A DNA stretch of 64,000 nucleotides from Acetobacter lovaniensis (GTDB taxonomy: Bacteria > Pseudomonadota > Alphaproteobacteria > Acetobacterales > Acetobacteraceae). The stretch spans positions 62,001-126,000 of the forward strand of contig NZ_JACHIE010000003.1 in the NCBI RefSeq assembly GCF_014207635.1, in the 5' to 3' direction. Position 1 is the first letter of the stretch. The number at the start of each line of letters is the position of its first letter. Of the stretch, positions 43,162-53,137 are shown piece by piece. Both the position numbers and the translations under genes were made by a program. A model generated the notes under the pieces. That model had not been told where the DNA came from and did not search any database. It saw nothing but the letters and a program-made list of their open reading frames with translations.

Positions 43162-43890
43162 CTAAAGCCCCGGCTTGAGCACATATCCCCGCCCGCGCAC
43201 CGTATGCAGAAAGCGCGGCTCACGCGGGTCCGGCTCTATGCAACGGCGCAGGCGCGTCACCTGCACATCAACTGCGCGCTCGCCAATTTCGGTCATGTCC
43301 ATGGCTTTGGCAATATCCTCCCGCGTGAAGGTTTCATTCGGCCTGCGGGCCAGAACGCACAGCAGGGCAGCTTCCCCCCCGGTCAGGTGGATATTGCCGT
43401 CCGGCCCGCTGAGCAGAAGCCGGACCGGATCGAACTCCTTGTCTCCCAGCCGGACAATCCGCAGGTTATCTGTTGGCGGTGGGGGCTGATGCCGCCGGAG
43501 ATGGGCCTTGAGCCGCAACAAAAGCTCGCGCGGCTCAAAGGGTTTGCCCAGATAGTCGTCCGCCCCGGCTTCCAGCCCGGTAATGCGGTCCTCCGGTGCG
43601 CCACGCGCGGTCAGGAGCAGAATGGGCAGGTCCTGCCCGGCATCCCGCAGGGAGCGGGTTAATTCCAGCCCGTTCTCCCCCGGCATGGTCACGTCCAGCA
43701 CCAGAGCATCGGGCTGGATACCTTCCAGCGTGTGCCGGGCCTCGGTCGCATTGGCGGCAACACTCACACGGAACCCATGCTCAAACAGGTAACGCTGCAA
43801 CAGGCGGCGCAGGCGCGGGTCGTCATCCACCACCATTACGTGGGCGGCCACGTCTCCTTCAGCGGTTGTTATCTGCTCAGACATGTTCAC
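43162..43890 (-). CDS. petR: OmpR-family response regulator (PetR-like)
   Basis: The 242-residue regulator has a receiver domain with VVDDDPRLRRLL, the phosphoacceptor in ALVLDVTMPGENG and LGKPFEPRELLLRL, and a winged-helix output domain ending FLHTVRGRGYVLKPG. The preceding gene is a MarR-type protein; in Rhodobacter the petP (MarR-like) and petR pair regulates cytochrome bc1 expression, so I call it PetR-like by order and family. The bc1 genes are not here. Overlaps the MarR gene by 14 bases (start 43890; 43884 is the alternative). Confidence 0.88.
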   Translation of the reverse strand: MNMSEQITTAEGDVAAHVMVVDDDPRLRRLLQRYLFEHGFRVSVAANATEARHTLEGIQPDALVLDVTMPGENGLELTRSLRDAGQDLPILLLTARGAPEDRITGLEAGADDYLGKPFEPRELLLRLKAHLRRHQPPPPTDNLRIVRLGDKEFDPVRLLLSGPDGNIHLTGGEAALLCVLARRPNETFTREDIAKAMDMTEIGERAVDVQVTRLRRCIEPDPREPRFLHTVRGRGYVLKPGL

Positions 43891-44404
43891 GCCCTTCCCT
43901 TCGCCCTGCGCTCTCTTCGCTCAGCAGGGCACGACTATGCTCGGACAGCATACCATTGATAACACGGCGGAAACCCTCCACCGCAGCCCCCCCGGCCTCG
44001 CGGTAGGCAGCGACCAGCCTTTGCCGGATGACAGCAAACAGACGGGCCTCCGCGGCTTTACCGGTCGGGCTTAAAAACAGCAGCTTCTGCCGCCTGTCCT
44101 GCCGCCCTGCCCGGCTTTGCAGGTATGCCCGCGCATCCAGCTCGTGCAGTGTGCGGCCAAGGCTTTGCTTGGTCACACCCAGAATGTCCTGCAACCGGCT
44201 AACAGGGATACCCGGACTAAACGCCAGCACCTGCAACACACGGTAATGCGCGCGGCCCAGCCCATCCTCCTCCAGCACGGGGGCCACAGCCTCGGCCATG
44301 TCCCGCGCGGCCAAAAACATAAGGGTCTGAGCCAGTCTTAAACTTTCTTCACGCAAAAAGAGCAGGTCTGAGCCTGCGCGCTCATGGGGAGTGGGCATGA
44401 CCAT
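43877..44404 (-). CDS. MarR-family regulator (PetP-like)
   Basis: The 175-residue protein has a MarR winged-helix fold: LGRAHYRVLQVLAFSPGIPV, LQDILGVTKQSLGRTLHEL and RQDRRQKLLFLSPTGKAAEA. It heads a marR-ompR-kinase cluster, as petP does for petR in Rhodobacter capsulatus. It follows the COQ9 gene by 8 bases on the same strand, so it may be transcribed together with def and coq9. Confidence 0.87.
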   Translation of the reverse strand: MVMPTPHERAGSDLLFLREESLRLAQTLMFLAARDMAEAVAPVLEEDGLGRAHYRVLQVLAFSPGIPVSRLQDILGVTKQSLGRTLHELDARAYLQSRAGRQDRRQKLLFLSPTGKAAEARLFAVIRQRLVAAYREAGGAAVEGFRRVINGMLSEHSRALLSEESAGRREGREHV

Positions 44405-44412
44405 GCGTGTAT

Positions 44413-45078
44413 TTACCCTGCGGCTGGTGCCGGGGTGCCTGCCTGTACGCCAAAGCGGGCCTTAAGGCGGCCTATGCGCAGCACATCGGCCAGACGCCTG
44501 TCTACAAACGCTTCGAATGCTGCTTCATCCTGCCCACGGCTCAGCCAGAACAGAAAGACCGAGGCATACAGCCCGCCCAGAGTCAGCCGTTTGCTTACAT
44601 AGGTCAGGCCTGTCGCATCGTCCTGCGCAGCCTGCCATATGGCATTAACCGTGCGCAGCCATGCGCGGCGGAAAGCCTTTTGTCCCCCGCAGGATAAAAA
44701 GACACGCATCCCCCGCAGGGCAGCCGTGCGGCGCTGCTCATCGGGCGGCAGACGTAGCAGAATAGCCTGACGCACCCGCTGGCTCAGCCGGGGTTCCTGC
44801 GTGTCCTGCATGGCGTCCACCATGGCGCGGTCACACAGGTCGGACCAAGCTTCCACCATTTCCACCACCCCTGCGGGAAAAAGCAGGTCTGCATCGGCCC
44901 CTGCCACGGATCTGAGTGTGGCCATGCTCCACCCGCGCTCCCCGGCAACAGATGCCAGCTTGCGCAATGCGGCATCCCGGTCCGCATCCCGCTCCATGGG
45001 GGCGGGCATAATACCCGCAGCCAGCCCTGCCACGGCCAAAGACAGGGCCTGTTCCATTTTTCCCGGCAGCATGCTCAT
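44413..45078 (-). CDS. COQ9 family protein
   Basis: The 221-residue protein matches the COQ9 family, lipid-binding proteins that present ubiquinone intermediates to COQ7 in mitochondria. The N-terminal helix-turn-helix-like part has ERGWSMATLRSVAGADADLL, the middle LSQRVRQAILLRL and the C-terminal FLFWLSRGQDEAAFEAFVDR with RLADVLRIGRLK corresponds to the lipid-binding fold. It starts on the stop of def (ATGA). No coq7 is nearby, so an assistant role in quinone synthesis is inferred from the family. Confidence 0.86.
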   Translation of the reverse strand: MSMLPGKMEQALSLAVAGLAAGIMPAPMERDADRDAALRKLASVAGERGWSMATLRSVAGADADLLFPAGVVEMVEAWSDLCDRAMVDAMQDTQEPRLSQRVRQAILLRLPPDEQRRTAALRGMRVFLSCGGQKAFRRAWLRTVNAIWQAAQDDATGLTYVSKRLTLGGLYASVFLFWLSRGQDEAAFEAFVDRRLADVLRIGRLKARFGVQAGTPAPAAG

Positions 45079-45605
45079 GCCTGTACCCCATACCGTGTGA
45101 TTTCCGCCTCAAAACCAAAGCGGGCCATATCCGTCATACGCATGGGATAGAGGATTCCGTCCAGATGATCCATTTCATGCTGCATGACATTGGCGCAAAA
45201 TCCCGAGGCTATGCCTTCCACCCGCGCACCGTGCTCGTCCCAGCCACTATAGCGCACACGGCGGTAACGCGGCACTTCCCCCCTGAAGCCGGGAATGGAC
45301 AGGCATCCTTCAAGTCGCGGCATCATATCCGCCCCATCAGGTTCGATGACCGGGTTAATCAGGGCCTGTACCGGGCGTGGTGGGTCGTCCTCCCCTTCGC
45401 TGCGCGTTGGGGGTACCGAATACAGGAACAGCCGGAGCGGCACATGCACCTGTGGTGCCGCCAGACCCACGCCCCCACTATCGGTCAGGGTTTCCCGCAT
45501 GTTCTGCAGCAGTTCCCTGATCCGGGGAGCACTGATATCCTCCACCTCAACCGCGCGTTGCAGCAGAACCGGGTGGCCCATACGGGCAATAGCAAGAACC
45601 GACAT
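45075..45605 (-). CDS. def: Peptide deformylase
   Basis: Removes the formyl group from nascent protein N-termini. The 176-residue protein has the three PDF motifs: GVGLAAPQ, EGCLSIPG and QHEMDHLDG (metal-binding HExxH form). The start at 45605 (MSVLAIARMGHPVL) is chosen because the family starts there; the in-frame ATG at 45650 adds 15 unrelated residues. Another def with fmt may be elsewhere. It is coupled to the COQ9 gene by a 4-base overlap. Confidence 0.94.
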   Translation of the reverse strand: MSVLAIARMGHPVLLQRAVEVEDISAPRIRELLQNMRETLTDSGGVGLAAPQVHVPLRLFLYSVPPTRSEGEDDPPRPVQALINPVIEPDGADMMPRLEGCLSIPGFRGEVPRYRRVRYSGWDEHGARVEGIASGFCANVMQHEMDHLDGILYPMRMTDMARFGFEAEITRYGVQA

Positions 45606-45680
45606 GCTTTTTGTTGTCCTGTTTTTTTGCACATCCACAATAAAACACACGGAAGTGCGGGTCTGATACGCAAGAACGAA

Positions 45681-45710
45681 TTGTATCTTGTCTTAAGGCC
45701 GTGTTATAGA
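45681..45710 (+). promoter_or_regulatory. Possible promoter for rpsU
   Basis: TTGTAT (45681-45686) and TATAGA (45705-45710) are separated by 18 bases, about 110 bases upstream of the rpsU start. The matches are modest. Confidence 0.35.
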
Positions 45711-45737
45711 GACCGCCAACAGTGGAATCGGCAGCCC

Positions 45738-45800
45738 GGAAGGGTAACGCGGATCTCCTTCCATAATGGCTTCCCAAAAACCGGTTTGCCGGATTTTTTT
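45738..45800 (+). promoter_or_regulatory. Structured rpsU leader with terminator-like hairpin
   Basis: Two hairpins lie between the possible promoter and rpsU. The first is GGAAGG/CCTTCC (45738-45743 and 45757-45762). The second, CCGG-TTTG-CCGG (45781-45792), is preceded by A5 and followed by ATTTTTTT, the layout of an intrinsic terminator, and ends about 20 bases before the start codon. It may be an attenuator, or the end of a separate small RNA of about 85 bases. The stem is short, so certainty is low. Confidence 0.4.
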
Positions 45801-45820
45801 GAACAGGGGTTAGTGACCAA

Positions 45821-46024
45821 GTGCACGTTCTAGTCCGTGACAACAATGTCGATCAGGCTCTTAAAGCGCTCAAGAAAAAAATGCAGCGCGAAGGCATCTT
45901 CCGTGAAATGAAACTGCGTCGGCACTTTGAAAAGCCGTCCGAACGCAAAGCGCGTGAAGCGGCAGAAGCCGTACGTCGCGCACGCAAAATGGAACGGAAG
46001 CGTCTGGAACGCGAAGGCTTCTAA
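45821..46024 (+). CDS. rpsU: 30S ribosomal protein S21
   Basis: A 67-residue basic protein starting at GTG 45821 ([20 protein letters not shown]), with the canonical [20 protein letters not shown] and a Lys/Arg-rich tail. AGGGG is upstream. It stands alone between def (divergent) and leuB, with its own leader and terminator. S21 is needed for initiation in many bacteria. Confidence 0.96.
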   Translation: MHVLVRDNNVDQALKALKKKMQREGIFREMKLRRHFEKPSERKAREAAEAVRRARKMERKRLEREGF

Positions 46025-46052
46025 GCCAGCCTCCTCCTGTTTTGCAGGCATT

Positions 46053-46088
46053 AAAGGTCGGTTGCCCCTACGGGCTCCGGCCTTTTTG
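46053..46088 (+). terminator. Intrinsic terminator after rpsU
   Basis: AAAGGTCGG pairs with CCGGCCTTT (one G-U) and is followed by T-run TTTTTG. It begins 29 bases after the rpsU stop. Confidence 0.75.
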
Positions 46089-46124
46089 TTTGCCCGGATG
46101 CACGCCAGAACCCGCTTGAACCTG

Positions 46125-46171
46125 CCCACAAAAAAGCCGCCTCACAATGCTGTGGGCGGCTTTTTTGTGGG
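46125..46171. terminator. Bidirectional terminator between rpsU and leuB
   Basis: A perfect 17-bp inverted repeat (CCCACAAAAAAGCCGCC / GGCGGCTTTTTTGTGGG) around a 13-base loop, with T-runs on both strands. It lies 15 bases after the leuB stop on the minus strand and is a second stop for plus-strand transcripts from rpsU. Confidence 0.9.
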
Positions 46172-46185
46172 CGTATACTCCAGCT

Positions 46186-47310
46186 TTAGCTGTTCTGGAG
46201 CTTGTCCAGTTCGCGCACAATGGCTTCGCCCATAACGGACGTACCAACGCGGGCCATGCCTTCGGCCATAATGTCCGCCGTACGCAAGCCGCTGGCCAGA
46301 ACGTTGGAAACTGCCTGTTCGATCATATCCGCTTCGGTCTGGAGGTTGAGCGAATACCGCAGCAGCATGGCAAACGAGAGAATCTGGGCAATCGGGTTGG
46401 CAATACCCTGCCCTGCAATGTCGGGCGCGCTGCCATGGATGGGCTCATACAGAGCCGGGCGGCGACCATCGGCCTGTTCTGCCCCCAGCGTGGCAGATGG
46501 CAGCATGCCAAGGCTACCTGTCAGCATGGAGGCAAGGTCGGACAGAATATCGCCAAACAGGTTGCCGGTTACCAGCACATCAAACTGGCGCGGGTTGCGC
46601 ACAAGCTGCATGGCGCAGTTGTCGGCCAGCATGTGCGACAGCGTCACATCGGGGAACTCGCGGGCGTGCACATCGGTCACGACCTCTTTCCACAGCAGGC
46701 CGCTTTCCATCACGTTGCATTTTTCCACCGAGCATACGCGGTTATCGCGCTTGCGGGCCAGATCGAACGCAACGCGGGCCACGCGCTGGATTTCCGACGT
46801 GGTGTAAACCTCGGTGTTAATGCCGCGCTTGGACCCATCGGGCAGGGTTTCGATCCCGCGCGGATCACCAAAGTAAATGCCGCCCACGGTTTCACGCACG
46901 ATCATGATATCCAGACCACGCACAACTTCGGGCTTGAGCGTGCTGCTCTCTACCAGCGCATCAAACACCTTGGCGGGGCGCAGGTTGGCAAACAGCCCCA
47001 GTTCCTGCCGCAGCTTGAGAATGGCGACTTCCGGCCGCTTGTCAAAGCTGACATGCCCCCATTTGGGGTCCCCCACCGAGCCGAACAGAACAGCATCGGC
47101 GGCCCAGGCCTTCTCGATCACCTCATCACGGATCGGTACGCCGTATTCCGCCAGAGAGGCACCACCCACAAGGTCTTCGGTCAGTTCAAATGTCAGGCCG
47201 CGCTTTTTTTCCAGCCATGCCATAATCCGGCCGACTTCGCGCATAACTTCGGGGCCGATCCCATCTCCGGGCAGGACAAGAAGTTTAACGGGCTGCTTGG
47301 GGTCTGTCAT
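46186..47310 (-). CDS. leuB: 3-Isopropylmalate dehydrogenase
   Basis: NAD-dependent oxidative decarboxylase of leucine synthesis. The 374-residue protein has [20 protein letters not shown], the substrate-loop [31 protein letters not shown] and the metal-binding region [20 protein letters not shown]. It is the last gene of leuCDB, 23 bases downstream of leuD. A perfect bidirectional terminator follows. Confidence 0.96.
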   Translation of the reverse strand: MTDPKQPVKLLVLPGDGIGPEVMREVGRIMAWLEKKRGLTFELTEDLVGGASLAEYGVPIRDEVIEKAWAADAVLFGSVGDPKWGHVSFDKRPEVAILKLRQELGLFANLRPAKVFDALVESSTLKPEVVRGLDIMIVRETVGGIYFGDPRGIETLPDGSKRGINTEVYTTSEIQRVARVAFDLARKRDNRVCSVEKCNVMESGLLWKEVVTDVHAREFPDVTLSHMLADNCAMQLVRNPRQFDVLVTGNLFGDILSDLASMLTGSLGMLPSATLGAEQADGRRPALYEPIHGSAPDIAGQGIANPIAQILSFAMLLRYSLNLQTEADMIEQAVSNVLASGLRTADIMAEGMARVGTSVMGEAIVRELDKLQNS

Positions 47311-47333
47311 CGCGGTGCTCCGTAGGGATCTGT

Positions 47334-47957
47334 TCAGTCAAAATGAATGGTGGGCAGCCAGGATTTATCCCGGTCCTGCCGTTTTTCGTATGTGGTAATC
47401 GTTGCTTCGTGCTTGAGAGTCTGGCCGATGTCATCCAGCCCTTCGAGCAGGAGATGCTTGCGGAAGGCATCAATCTCGAACGGGACTTCTTCGCCATTGG
47501 GGCGAATAACAACCTGACGCGGCAGGTCCACCGTCAGGCGGGCATTGCTGCCCATCTGTGCGTCCCCCATCAGCTCATCACACACTTCACGCGGGAGGCG
47601 GATGGGCAGAATGCCGTTCTTGAAGCAGTTGTTGAAGAAAATATCGGCAAAGGACGGCGCAATAACGCAGCGGATACCAAAATCCAGCAGCGCCCACGGC
47701 GCATGCTCGCGCGAGGAACCGCACCCCAGATTGTCATACGTAATCAGGATTTCGGCTTTACGCCAGGGCTGCTGATTGAGCACAAAATCCGGGTTTTCAG
47801 CACCATCGGGCAGGTAGCGCATGGCATCAAACGCGTGCTTGCCAAGGCCGGTACGCTGGGTGGTTTTCAAAAACCGCGCCGGTATAATCTTGTCCGTGTC
47901 AATATTAGCCTGCGGCAGAGCCGCTGCAATGGCGGACAGCGTAACGAACTTTTCCAT
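47334..47957 (-). CDS. leuD: 3-Isopropylmalate dehydratase small subunit
   Basis: Small subunit of isopropylmalate isomerase. The 207-residue protein has [20 protein letters not shown], the substrate loop [17 protein letters not shown] and [14 protein letters not shown]. Its ATG overlaps the leuC stop by one base (TAATG), the usual coupling of this pair. Confidence 0.96.
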   Translation of the reverse strand: MEKFVTLSAIAAALPQANIDTDKIIPARFLKTTQRTGLGKHAFDAMRYLPDGAENPDFVLNQQPWRKAEILITYDNLGCGSSREHAPWALLDFGIRCVIAPSFADIFFNNCFKNGILPIRLPREVCDELMGDAQMGSNARLTVDLPRQVVIRPNGEEVPFEIDAFRKHLLLEGLDDIGQTLKHEATITTYEKRQDRDKSWLPTIHFD

Positions 47958-49360
47958 TATGCCAGTTCCCTCACATCGGTCAGGCAGCCAGTGACCGCAG
48001 CAGCCGCAGCCATGGCCGGAGAAAGCAGATGCGTGCGCCCACCCGGCCCCTGCCGCCCTTCAAAATTACGATTGGAGGTGGATGCGCAACGCTGGCCGGG
48101 GGTCAGACGGTCGGGGTTCATGCCAAGGCACATGGAGCACCCGGCCTCACGCCATTCAAAACCGGCATCCAGAAAAATACGGTCCAGACCTTCTTCCTCA
48201 GCCTGCCGTTTGACGTTGCCCGAACCGGGAACAATCATGGCGCGCACGCCCGGAGCAACCTTGCGCCCGGCGGCAACCTGAGCGGCCATACGCAGGTCCT
48301 CGATCCGGCTGTTGGTGCATGAGCCAATAAAGACCACATCCACCGGCGTTCCGGCAATTTTCTGCCCGGCTTCAAGGCCCATATAATCCAGCATGCGCTG
48401 CAACTGGGCTTTTACGGCCTCGTCCTTTTCCTGTGCCGGGTCGGGCACGGTATCGGTAATGGCCAGAACTGTTTCGGGGCTTGTGCCCCATGTCAGGGTC
48501 GGGCCAATGTCCTCAGCGCGCAGGGTGACTTCGCGGTCAAAATGCGCGCCTTCGTCCGATGCAAGGGTTTTCCAGTAGGCAACGGCCTGCTCAAACCCCT
48601 CACCCTTGGGGGCAAACGGGCGGTTGCGCACGTACTCGAACGTGGTCTCATCCGGGGCAACAAGCCCTGCGCGGGCACCCGCCTCGATCGCCATGTTGCA
48701 GATGGTCATGCGGCCTGCCATGTCCAGCCCACGAATGGCGGACCCGGCAAATTCGATCACATGCCCCGTGCCACCGGCCGTGCCGATATGCCCGATAATG
48801 GCCAGCATGATGTCCTTGGCGGAAACACCCGCTCCGGGGGTTCCTTCCACGTTGACACGCATGTTTTTGGCAGGGCGTTGCAGAATGGTCTGCGTGGCCA
48901 TGACATGCTCAACTTCGGACGTACCAATACCAAACGCCAGCGAGCCAAGTGCTCCATGCGTGGAGGTGTGCGAATCACCGCACACAATGGTCATGCCCGG
49001 CAGGGAAATCCCCTGTTCCGGCCCAACCACATGCACAATTCCCTGATTGGCGGACAGAAGCGGAAAATAGGGAACGCCAAATTCCTTGACGTTGCGTTCG
49101 AGCGTTTCAATCTGGTTGCGGCTGTCCGCTTCCTCGATCGGCAGGCTCCGGTCGGATGTGGGCACGTTGTGGTCCACAACAGCCACGGTTCTTTCCGGGT
49201 GGCGGAGCTTGCGCCCGGCCAGACGCAGGCCTTCGAACGCCTGCGGACTGGTCACCTCATGGACGAGGTGGCGGTCGATATAAAGAATGGAGGTGCCGTC
49301 CGGAAGGGTTTCCACGACATGATCGTCCCAGATCTTGTCGAACAACGTACGCGCAGCCAT
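47957..49360 (-). CDS. leuC: 3-Isopropylmalate dehydratase large subunit
   Basis: Aconitase-type 4Fe-4S enzyme that isomerises 2- to 3-isopropylmalate with LeuD. The 467-residue protein has [20 protein letters not shown] at the start, the HNVPTSD segment, [20 protein letters not shown] and the cluster cysteines in [18 protein letters not shown] and [10 protein letters not shown]. Start at 49360 is set by AGGAGG 8 bases upstream. The 74-base leader after the rplS terminator can fold a GTGTG-CAGC hairpin, but I see no leucine-rich leader peptide. Confidence 0.96.
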   Translation of the reverse strand: MAARTLFDKIWDDHVVETLPDGTSILYIDRHLVHEVTSPQAFEGLRLAGRKLRHPERTVAVVDHNVPTSDRSLPIEEADSRNQIETLERNVKEFGVPYFPLLSANQGIVHVVGPEQGISLPGMTIVCGDSHTSTHGALGSLAFGIGTSEVEHVMATQTILQRPAKNMRVNVEGTPGAGVSAKDIMLAIIGHIGTAGGTGHVIEFAGSAIRGLDMAGRMTICNMAIEAGARAGLVAPDETTFEYVRNRPFAPKGEGFEQAVAYWKTLASDEGAHFDREVTLRAEDIGPTLTWGTSPETVLAITDTVPDPAQEKDEAVKAQLQRMLDYMGLEAGQKIAGTPVDVVFIGSCTNSRIEDLRMAAQVAAGRKVAPGVRAMIVPGSGNVKRQAEEEGLDRIFLDAGFEWREAGCSMCLGMNPDRLTPGQRCASTSNRNFEGRQGPGGRTHLLSPAMAAAAAVTGCLTDVRELA

Positions 49361-49430
49361 GCGCATCCTCCTTACCTTTATATCCGTGTGAACAGCCTTG
49401 AATGAACGCTGCACACACCCTGTTTTATCA

Positions 49431-49463
49431 CAAAGACCCGACTGGCCACAGACCAGTCGGGTT
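49431..49463 (-). terminator. Terminator after the ffh-rplS operon
   Basis: On the minus strand AACCCGACTGG pairs with CCAGTCGGGT(C) around a 7-base loop, followed by TTTG. The T-run is short. It lies 45 bases after the rplS stop and before leuC. Confidence 0.65.
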
Positions 49464-49507
49464 CACACAAGCCATGTCTGGCGTCGTGCCCAAAAGCCTT
49501 GTGGCTT

Positions 49508-49894
49508 TTAGCCTGCTGCTGCCGGGGCAACAACGTCACGCGGGCGTTCTGCAATACGTGCAGACTTGCCGCTACGGCCGCGCAGGTAATACAGCTTTGC
49601 GCGACGCACCTTACCACGACGCACGACCTTGATTTCGGCCACAGTCGGAGCATACAGCGGGAACACACGTTCCACGCCTTCACCGTTGGAGATCTTGCGC
49701 ACGGTGAAGTTGCTGTTCAGGCCCTTGTTGGAGCGGGCGATCACAACGCCTTCAAACGCCTGAAGACGAACGCGCTCGCCTTCCTTGACCTGCACGGAAA
49801 CACGCACGGTGTCACCGGCATCAAATACGGGCACTGCGCGTGCAGCGGTCAGACGTTCAATTTCGGCAGCTTCGTACTGCTGGATAATGTTCAT
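49508..49894 (-). CDS. rplS: 50S ribosomal protein L19
   Basis: Protein at the 30S-50S interface. The 128-residue product has [60 protein letters not shown] and [20 protein letters not shown]; the last is the family hallmark. It overlaps trmD by four bases, as usual for rpsP-rimM-trmD-rplS. The C-terminal Lys/Arg/Ala tail is longer than in E. coli. Confidence 0.97.
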   Translation of the reverse strand: MNIIQQYEAAEIERLTAARAVPVFDAGDTVRVSVQVKEGERVRLQAFEGVVIARSNKGLNSNFTVRKISNGEGVERVFPLYAPTVAEIKVVRRGKVRRAKLYYLRGRSGKSARIAERPRDVVAPAAAG

Positions 49895-50658
49895 GTCGGT
49901 ATCCTTCTCAAACCCCTAAGGTCTGCCTGTGCGGCCCCGCCCACAGCTGCAGTCCTGTTTTCATTCTTGCGAGCCAGCCAGGCAGACCACAGATCCGGCC
50001 TTCTTTCCCGCGTTGTCTCTTCAGCCTTAGCCTGCCGCCACTGCGCTATGGCAGCATGGTTACCCGAAAGCAGAACCTCGGGTACCTCATGCCCATCCCA
50101 TACAGCCGGGCGGGTGTAATGTGGGTATTCGAGCAGCCCGTCGGAAAAACTTTCCTCCACACCGCTCTGCTCACTCCCCATGACACCGGGGAGCAGACGA
50201 ACACACGCATCCAGCAGAACCAGAGCCGCAGTTTCCCCACCCGAGAGAACATAATCCCCGATGGAAACCTGCTCGACACCCCTCGCCTGCAAAAAGCGCT
50301 CGTCCACCCCTTCAAACCGGCCACACAGCAGCATAACGCCTGGACCCGCCGCGTAACGCCGCACATCCGCCTGTGTAAGCGGACGCCCCCGTGGCGTAAG
50401 ATACACACACGGGATTGTGGCGTCAGCCTGCGTTGCGGCAAGTGCCGCATCGGCCACGTCCGGGCGGATAACCATGCCTGCGCCACCACCAAACGGCGTA
50501 TCATCAACAGCACGATGGCGACCAAGACCATGCTCGCGCAGGTCTTCGGTACGGCAGGACCACACCCCGTTCTCCAGCGCACGCCCCGCAAGGGACTGCC
50601 CCAAAGGCCCCGGAAACATCTCCGGGAAGAGTGTTACAACGGTGGCCTGCCAGCTCAT
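49891..50658 (-). CDS. trmD: tRNA (guanine-N1)-methyltransferase
   Basis: SPOUT-class enzyme that makes m1G37 and prevents frameshifting. The 255-residue protein has [54 protein letters not shown] and [20 protein letters not shown], the knot that binds SAM. It overlaps rimM and rplS by four bases on each side. Confidence 0.97.
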   Translation of the reverse strand: MSWQATVVTLFPEMFPGPLGQSLAGRALENGVWSCRTEDLREHGLGRHRAVDDTPFGGGAGMVIRPDVADAALAATQADATIPCVYLTPRGRPLTQADVRRYAAGPGVMLLCGRFEGVDERFLQARGVEQVSIGDYVLSGGETAALVLLDACVRLLPGVMGSEQSGVEESFSDGLLEYPHYTRPAVWDGHEVPEVLLSGNHAAIAQWRQAKAEETTRERRPDLWSAWLARKNENRTAAVGGAAQADLRGLRRIPT

Positions 50659-51194
50659 GCTGGCGCCCCCGCCTGCCGCTTGCCAACGCCGCGCCCTTCT
50701 TCCCCCGAAACTTCATCGGGACGAACAATGGTTATGGTACGCTCATCCAGCCTGACCTCTGGCACACAGGCCTTGGTAAAGGGAACAAGCGAGCCATCAC
50801 CCAGTTCAAGGCTGGCACCAGCACCGTAATCGTGAACCATGAGGACGCGCCCCAGAGAAAGACCTTTTTCAAACGCTTCCATGCCGATCAGATCAGCATG
50901 ATAGAATTCTTCTTCCTCTGGCTCCGGCAGGCAGGAGCGCGGCACATACAGGCGGGTATTCACCAGCGCCTGTGCCGCAGTCCGATCCGCCAGTGGCTTG
51001 CCATCTGCGTCTTTAAGCTCGGCAACGCTATCCGCACCGCACCAGCGCAAGGACCATTGACGCCCCTGCGCATCCTGCAGAACCGCATAATCTTCCAGCG
51101 TTGCGGCATCCGCCGCATAGGAATGCACGCGCACAAGGCCGCGCACTCCATGCGGTTTACCCACAACACCCACGAGGATCAGGTCAGACTGCAT
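50655..51194 (-). CDS. rimM: Ribosome maturation factor RimM
   Basis: Helps assemble the 30S head near S19. The 179-residue protein has the N-terminal RimM domain ([20 protein letters not shown]) and a PRC-barrel domain with [20 protein letters not shown] and [20 protein letters not shown]. Operon position between rpsP (17-base gap) and trmD fits exactly. Confidence 0.94.
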   Translation of the reverse strand: MQSDLILVGVVGKPHGVRGLVRVHSYAADAATLEDYAVLQDAQGRQWSLRWCGADSVAELKDADGKPLADRTAAQALVNTRLYVPRSCLPEPEEEEFYHADLIGMEAFEKGLSLGRVLMVHDYGAGASLELGDGSLVPFTKACVPEVRLDERTITIVRPDEVSGEEGRGVGKRQAGAPA

Positions 51195-51211
51195 GGCTGG
51201 CTTGGCTTAGC

Positions 51212-51562
51212 TCAGGCTGCGGCTTCTGCTGCTTTGGCGGCAGCGGCTGCACGTTCCTGTGCCTTCTTCTTCGGAGCAGACTGCTTGGGCTGCTCGTTAA
51301 AGTTCGGCTTGGCGATCAGGCCAGCATTGCCAAGGAAGCGGGCAACACGATCGGTCGGCTGCGCACCCTGGGAAAGCCAGTGCGTGATGCGTTCGTTTAC
51401 CAGACGCACGCGTTCAGCGTGGTCGGAAGGCAGCATCGGGTTGTAGGCACCCACTTTTTCAATAAAGCGGCCATCACGCGGGCTGCGGCTGTCTGCCACA
51501 ACGATGTGGTAGTAAGGACGCTTCTTGGCACCTGCGCGGGCAAGACGAATTTTAACACTCAT
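51212..51562 (-). CDS. rpsP: 30S ribosomal protein S16
   Basis: The 116-residue protein starts [20 protein letters not shown] and continues [20 protein letters not shown], the S16 core, followed by [20 protein letters not shown]. An Ala/Lys-rich tail ([17 protein letters not shown]) extends it, common in alphaproteobacteria. Start at 51562, since earlier in-frame codons overlap ffh. The first gene of the S16-operon block after ffh (58-base gap). Confidence 0.96.
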   Translation of the reverse strand: MSVKIRLARAGAKKRPYYHIVVADSRSPRDGRFIEKVGAYNPMLPSDHAERVRLVNERITHWLSQGAQPTDRVARFLGNAGLIAKPNFNEQPKQSAPKKKAQERAAAAAKAAEAAA

Positions 51563-51620
51563 TCGGAATACTCCAGACCGAAAAACAAAACCCGGAAAAC
51601 TTAAGCAGAAACAGGCCGCA

Positions 51621-53021
51621 TCAGCGGAAGGGAGAACCGCCAGGACCACCCGGCGGGCCTCCACCCATTCCCTTAGGCATGAGCGCAGACATTCCCTGGC
51701 GCATGAGACCTTTCACGCCCAGTTTGTTAAAACGCTTCATCATGGTGGACATCATGTCGAACTGCTTGAGCAGCTTGTTGACGTCCTGAACTGTTGTTCC
51801 AGACCCTGCGGCAATACGTTTCTTGCGCGAGGCCTTGATAATCCCCGGCGCACGACGTTCGCCCCGGGTCATGGAACCGATAATGGCAAGGTGCTTTTTA
51901 AGGACGGACGTATCAAGGTCCTTGTCCCCCAGCGCTTCCTTGACCTTACCCATACCCGGCAACATCCCCAGAATACCGGAAATGGAACCAAGCTTATTGA
52001 TCTGGCGGATCTGGGATGCGTAGTCATCCAGATCAAACTTGCCAGCCATCATGCGCTGGGCCAGACGCTCACCTTCCTCGTGGTCCAGCGTATCCGCTGC
52101 TTTTTCCACAAGACCGGCAATATCACCCAGACCCAGAATACGGCCCGCCACACGCTCGGGATGGAACTCATCCAGCGCGTCCAGCTTTTCGCCCGAGCCT
52201 GTCAGCTTGATGGGCGCGCCGGTAATGGCCTTCATGGACAGGGCCGCACCACCGCGCGCATCACCATCCATACGGGTCATGACAACACCGGTCACACCCA
52301 CGGCCTCGTTAAACGCCTTGGCGGTATTGACCGCGTCCTGCCCGGTCATGGCGTCCACAACCAGCAGCGTTTCCGCCGGGTGTGTTACGTCCCTGATCTG
52401 GCGGACTTCCTCCATCAGCGCTTCGTCAATGGACAGACGACCCGCCGTATCGAGGATAACGACGTCATACCCTTCCTTGCGCCCGACATCGAGTGCGCGC
52501 TGGGCAATCTCAACTGGCGTCTGCCCCGCAATAATGGGCAGGGAGGTTACACCCGCCTGCTGGGCAAGCTGAGCCAACTGCAACTGGGCGGCTGGGCGTT
52601 GCGTATCGAGCGAGGCCAGCAGCACTTTTTTACGCTCACGCGTAGCAAGGCGCAGGGCCAGCTTGCCCGATGTGGTGGTTTTACCCGAACCCTGAAGCCC
52701 GACCATAAGCACCGGCACGGGTGGGGTGGCATTCAGGTTAAGGGGAGCAACACCTGCACCGCCGAGCGCGTCGATCAGCGCATCGTTAACAATTTTTGCA
52801 ACGGCCTGACCGGGAGAAATGCTTTCCAGCACCTCCTGCCCAACCGCGCGTTCCTTAACCCTGTTAACAAAGTCTTTAACAACGGGCAGCGCAACGTCCG
52901 CATCCAGCATGGCCAGACGGACTTCGCGCATGGCCTCCATCACATCGGCTTCAGATAGCGCGCCACGTTTGGCGAGACCATCAAAAACCCCGGAAAGCTT
53001 GCCTGAAAGAGCTTCGAACAA
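51621..53021 (-). CDS. ffh: Signal recognition particle protein Ffh
   Basis: GTPase of SRP that targets membrane proteins to FtsY and SecYEG. The 466-residue protein has an N domain ([20 protein letters not shown]), G domain with [29 protein letters not shown] and [13 protein letters not shown], and a Met-rich M domain with [16 protein letters not shown], then [14 protein letters not shown]. The start is probably TTG at 53021: it gives the family N-terminus (FEALSGKL) with GGGG 8 bases upstream. The in-frame ATG at 53063 lacks support. Confidence 0.95.
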   Translation of the reverse strand: MFEALSGKLSGVFDGLAKRGALSEADVMEAMREVRLAMLDADVALPVVKDFVNRVKERAVGQEVLESISPGQAVAKIVNDALIDALGGAGVAPLNLNATPPVPVLMVGLQGSGKTTTSGKLALRLATRERKKVLLASLDTQRPAAQLQLAQLAQQAGVTSLPIIAGQTPVEIAQRALDVGRKEGYDVVILDTAGRLSIDEALMEEVRQIRDVTHPAETLLVVDAMTGQDAVNTAKAFNEAVGVTGVVMTRMDGDARGGAALSMKAITGAPIKLTGSGEKLDALDEFHPERVAGRILGLGDIAGLVEKAADTLDHEEGERLAQRMMAGKFDLDDYASQIRQINKLGSISGILGMLPGMGKVKEALGDKDLDTSVLKKHLAIIGSMTRGERRAPGIIKASRKKRIAAGSGTTVQDVNKLLKQFDMMSTMMKRFNKLGVKGLMRQGMSALMPKGMGGGPPGGPGGSPFR

Positions 53022-53137
53022 GTGCAACACACCCCATAACGAGACGCGCCACTGCGCGAACACTCGCGGAGTGGCGGTCCTGATTTGTTGCAGGGCTTAC
53101 GGTACGACCGGGCCCTGAGTCAAGGAACTTCTGGTTT

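Noticed and set aside
49361-49434. Leucine attenuator in front of leuC
   Set aside because: A hairpin can form, but there is no leader peptide with leucine codons and no second competing stem with a T-run.
51525-52958. 477-codon frame on the plus strand
   Set aside because: Antisense to ffh.
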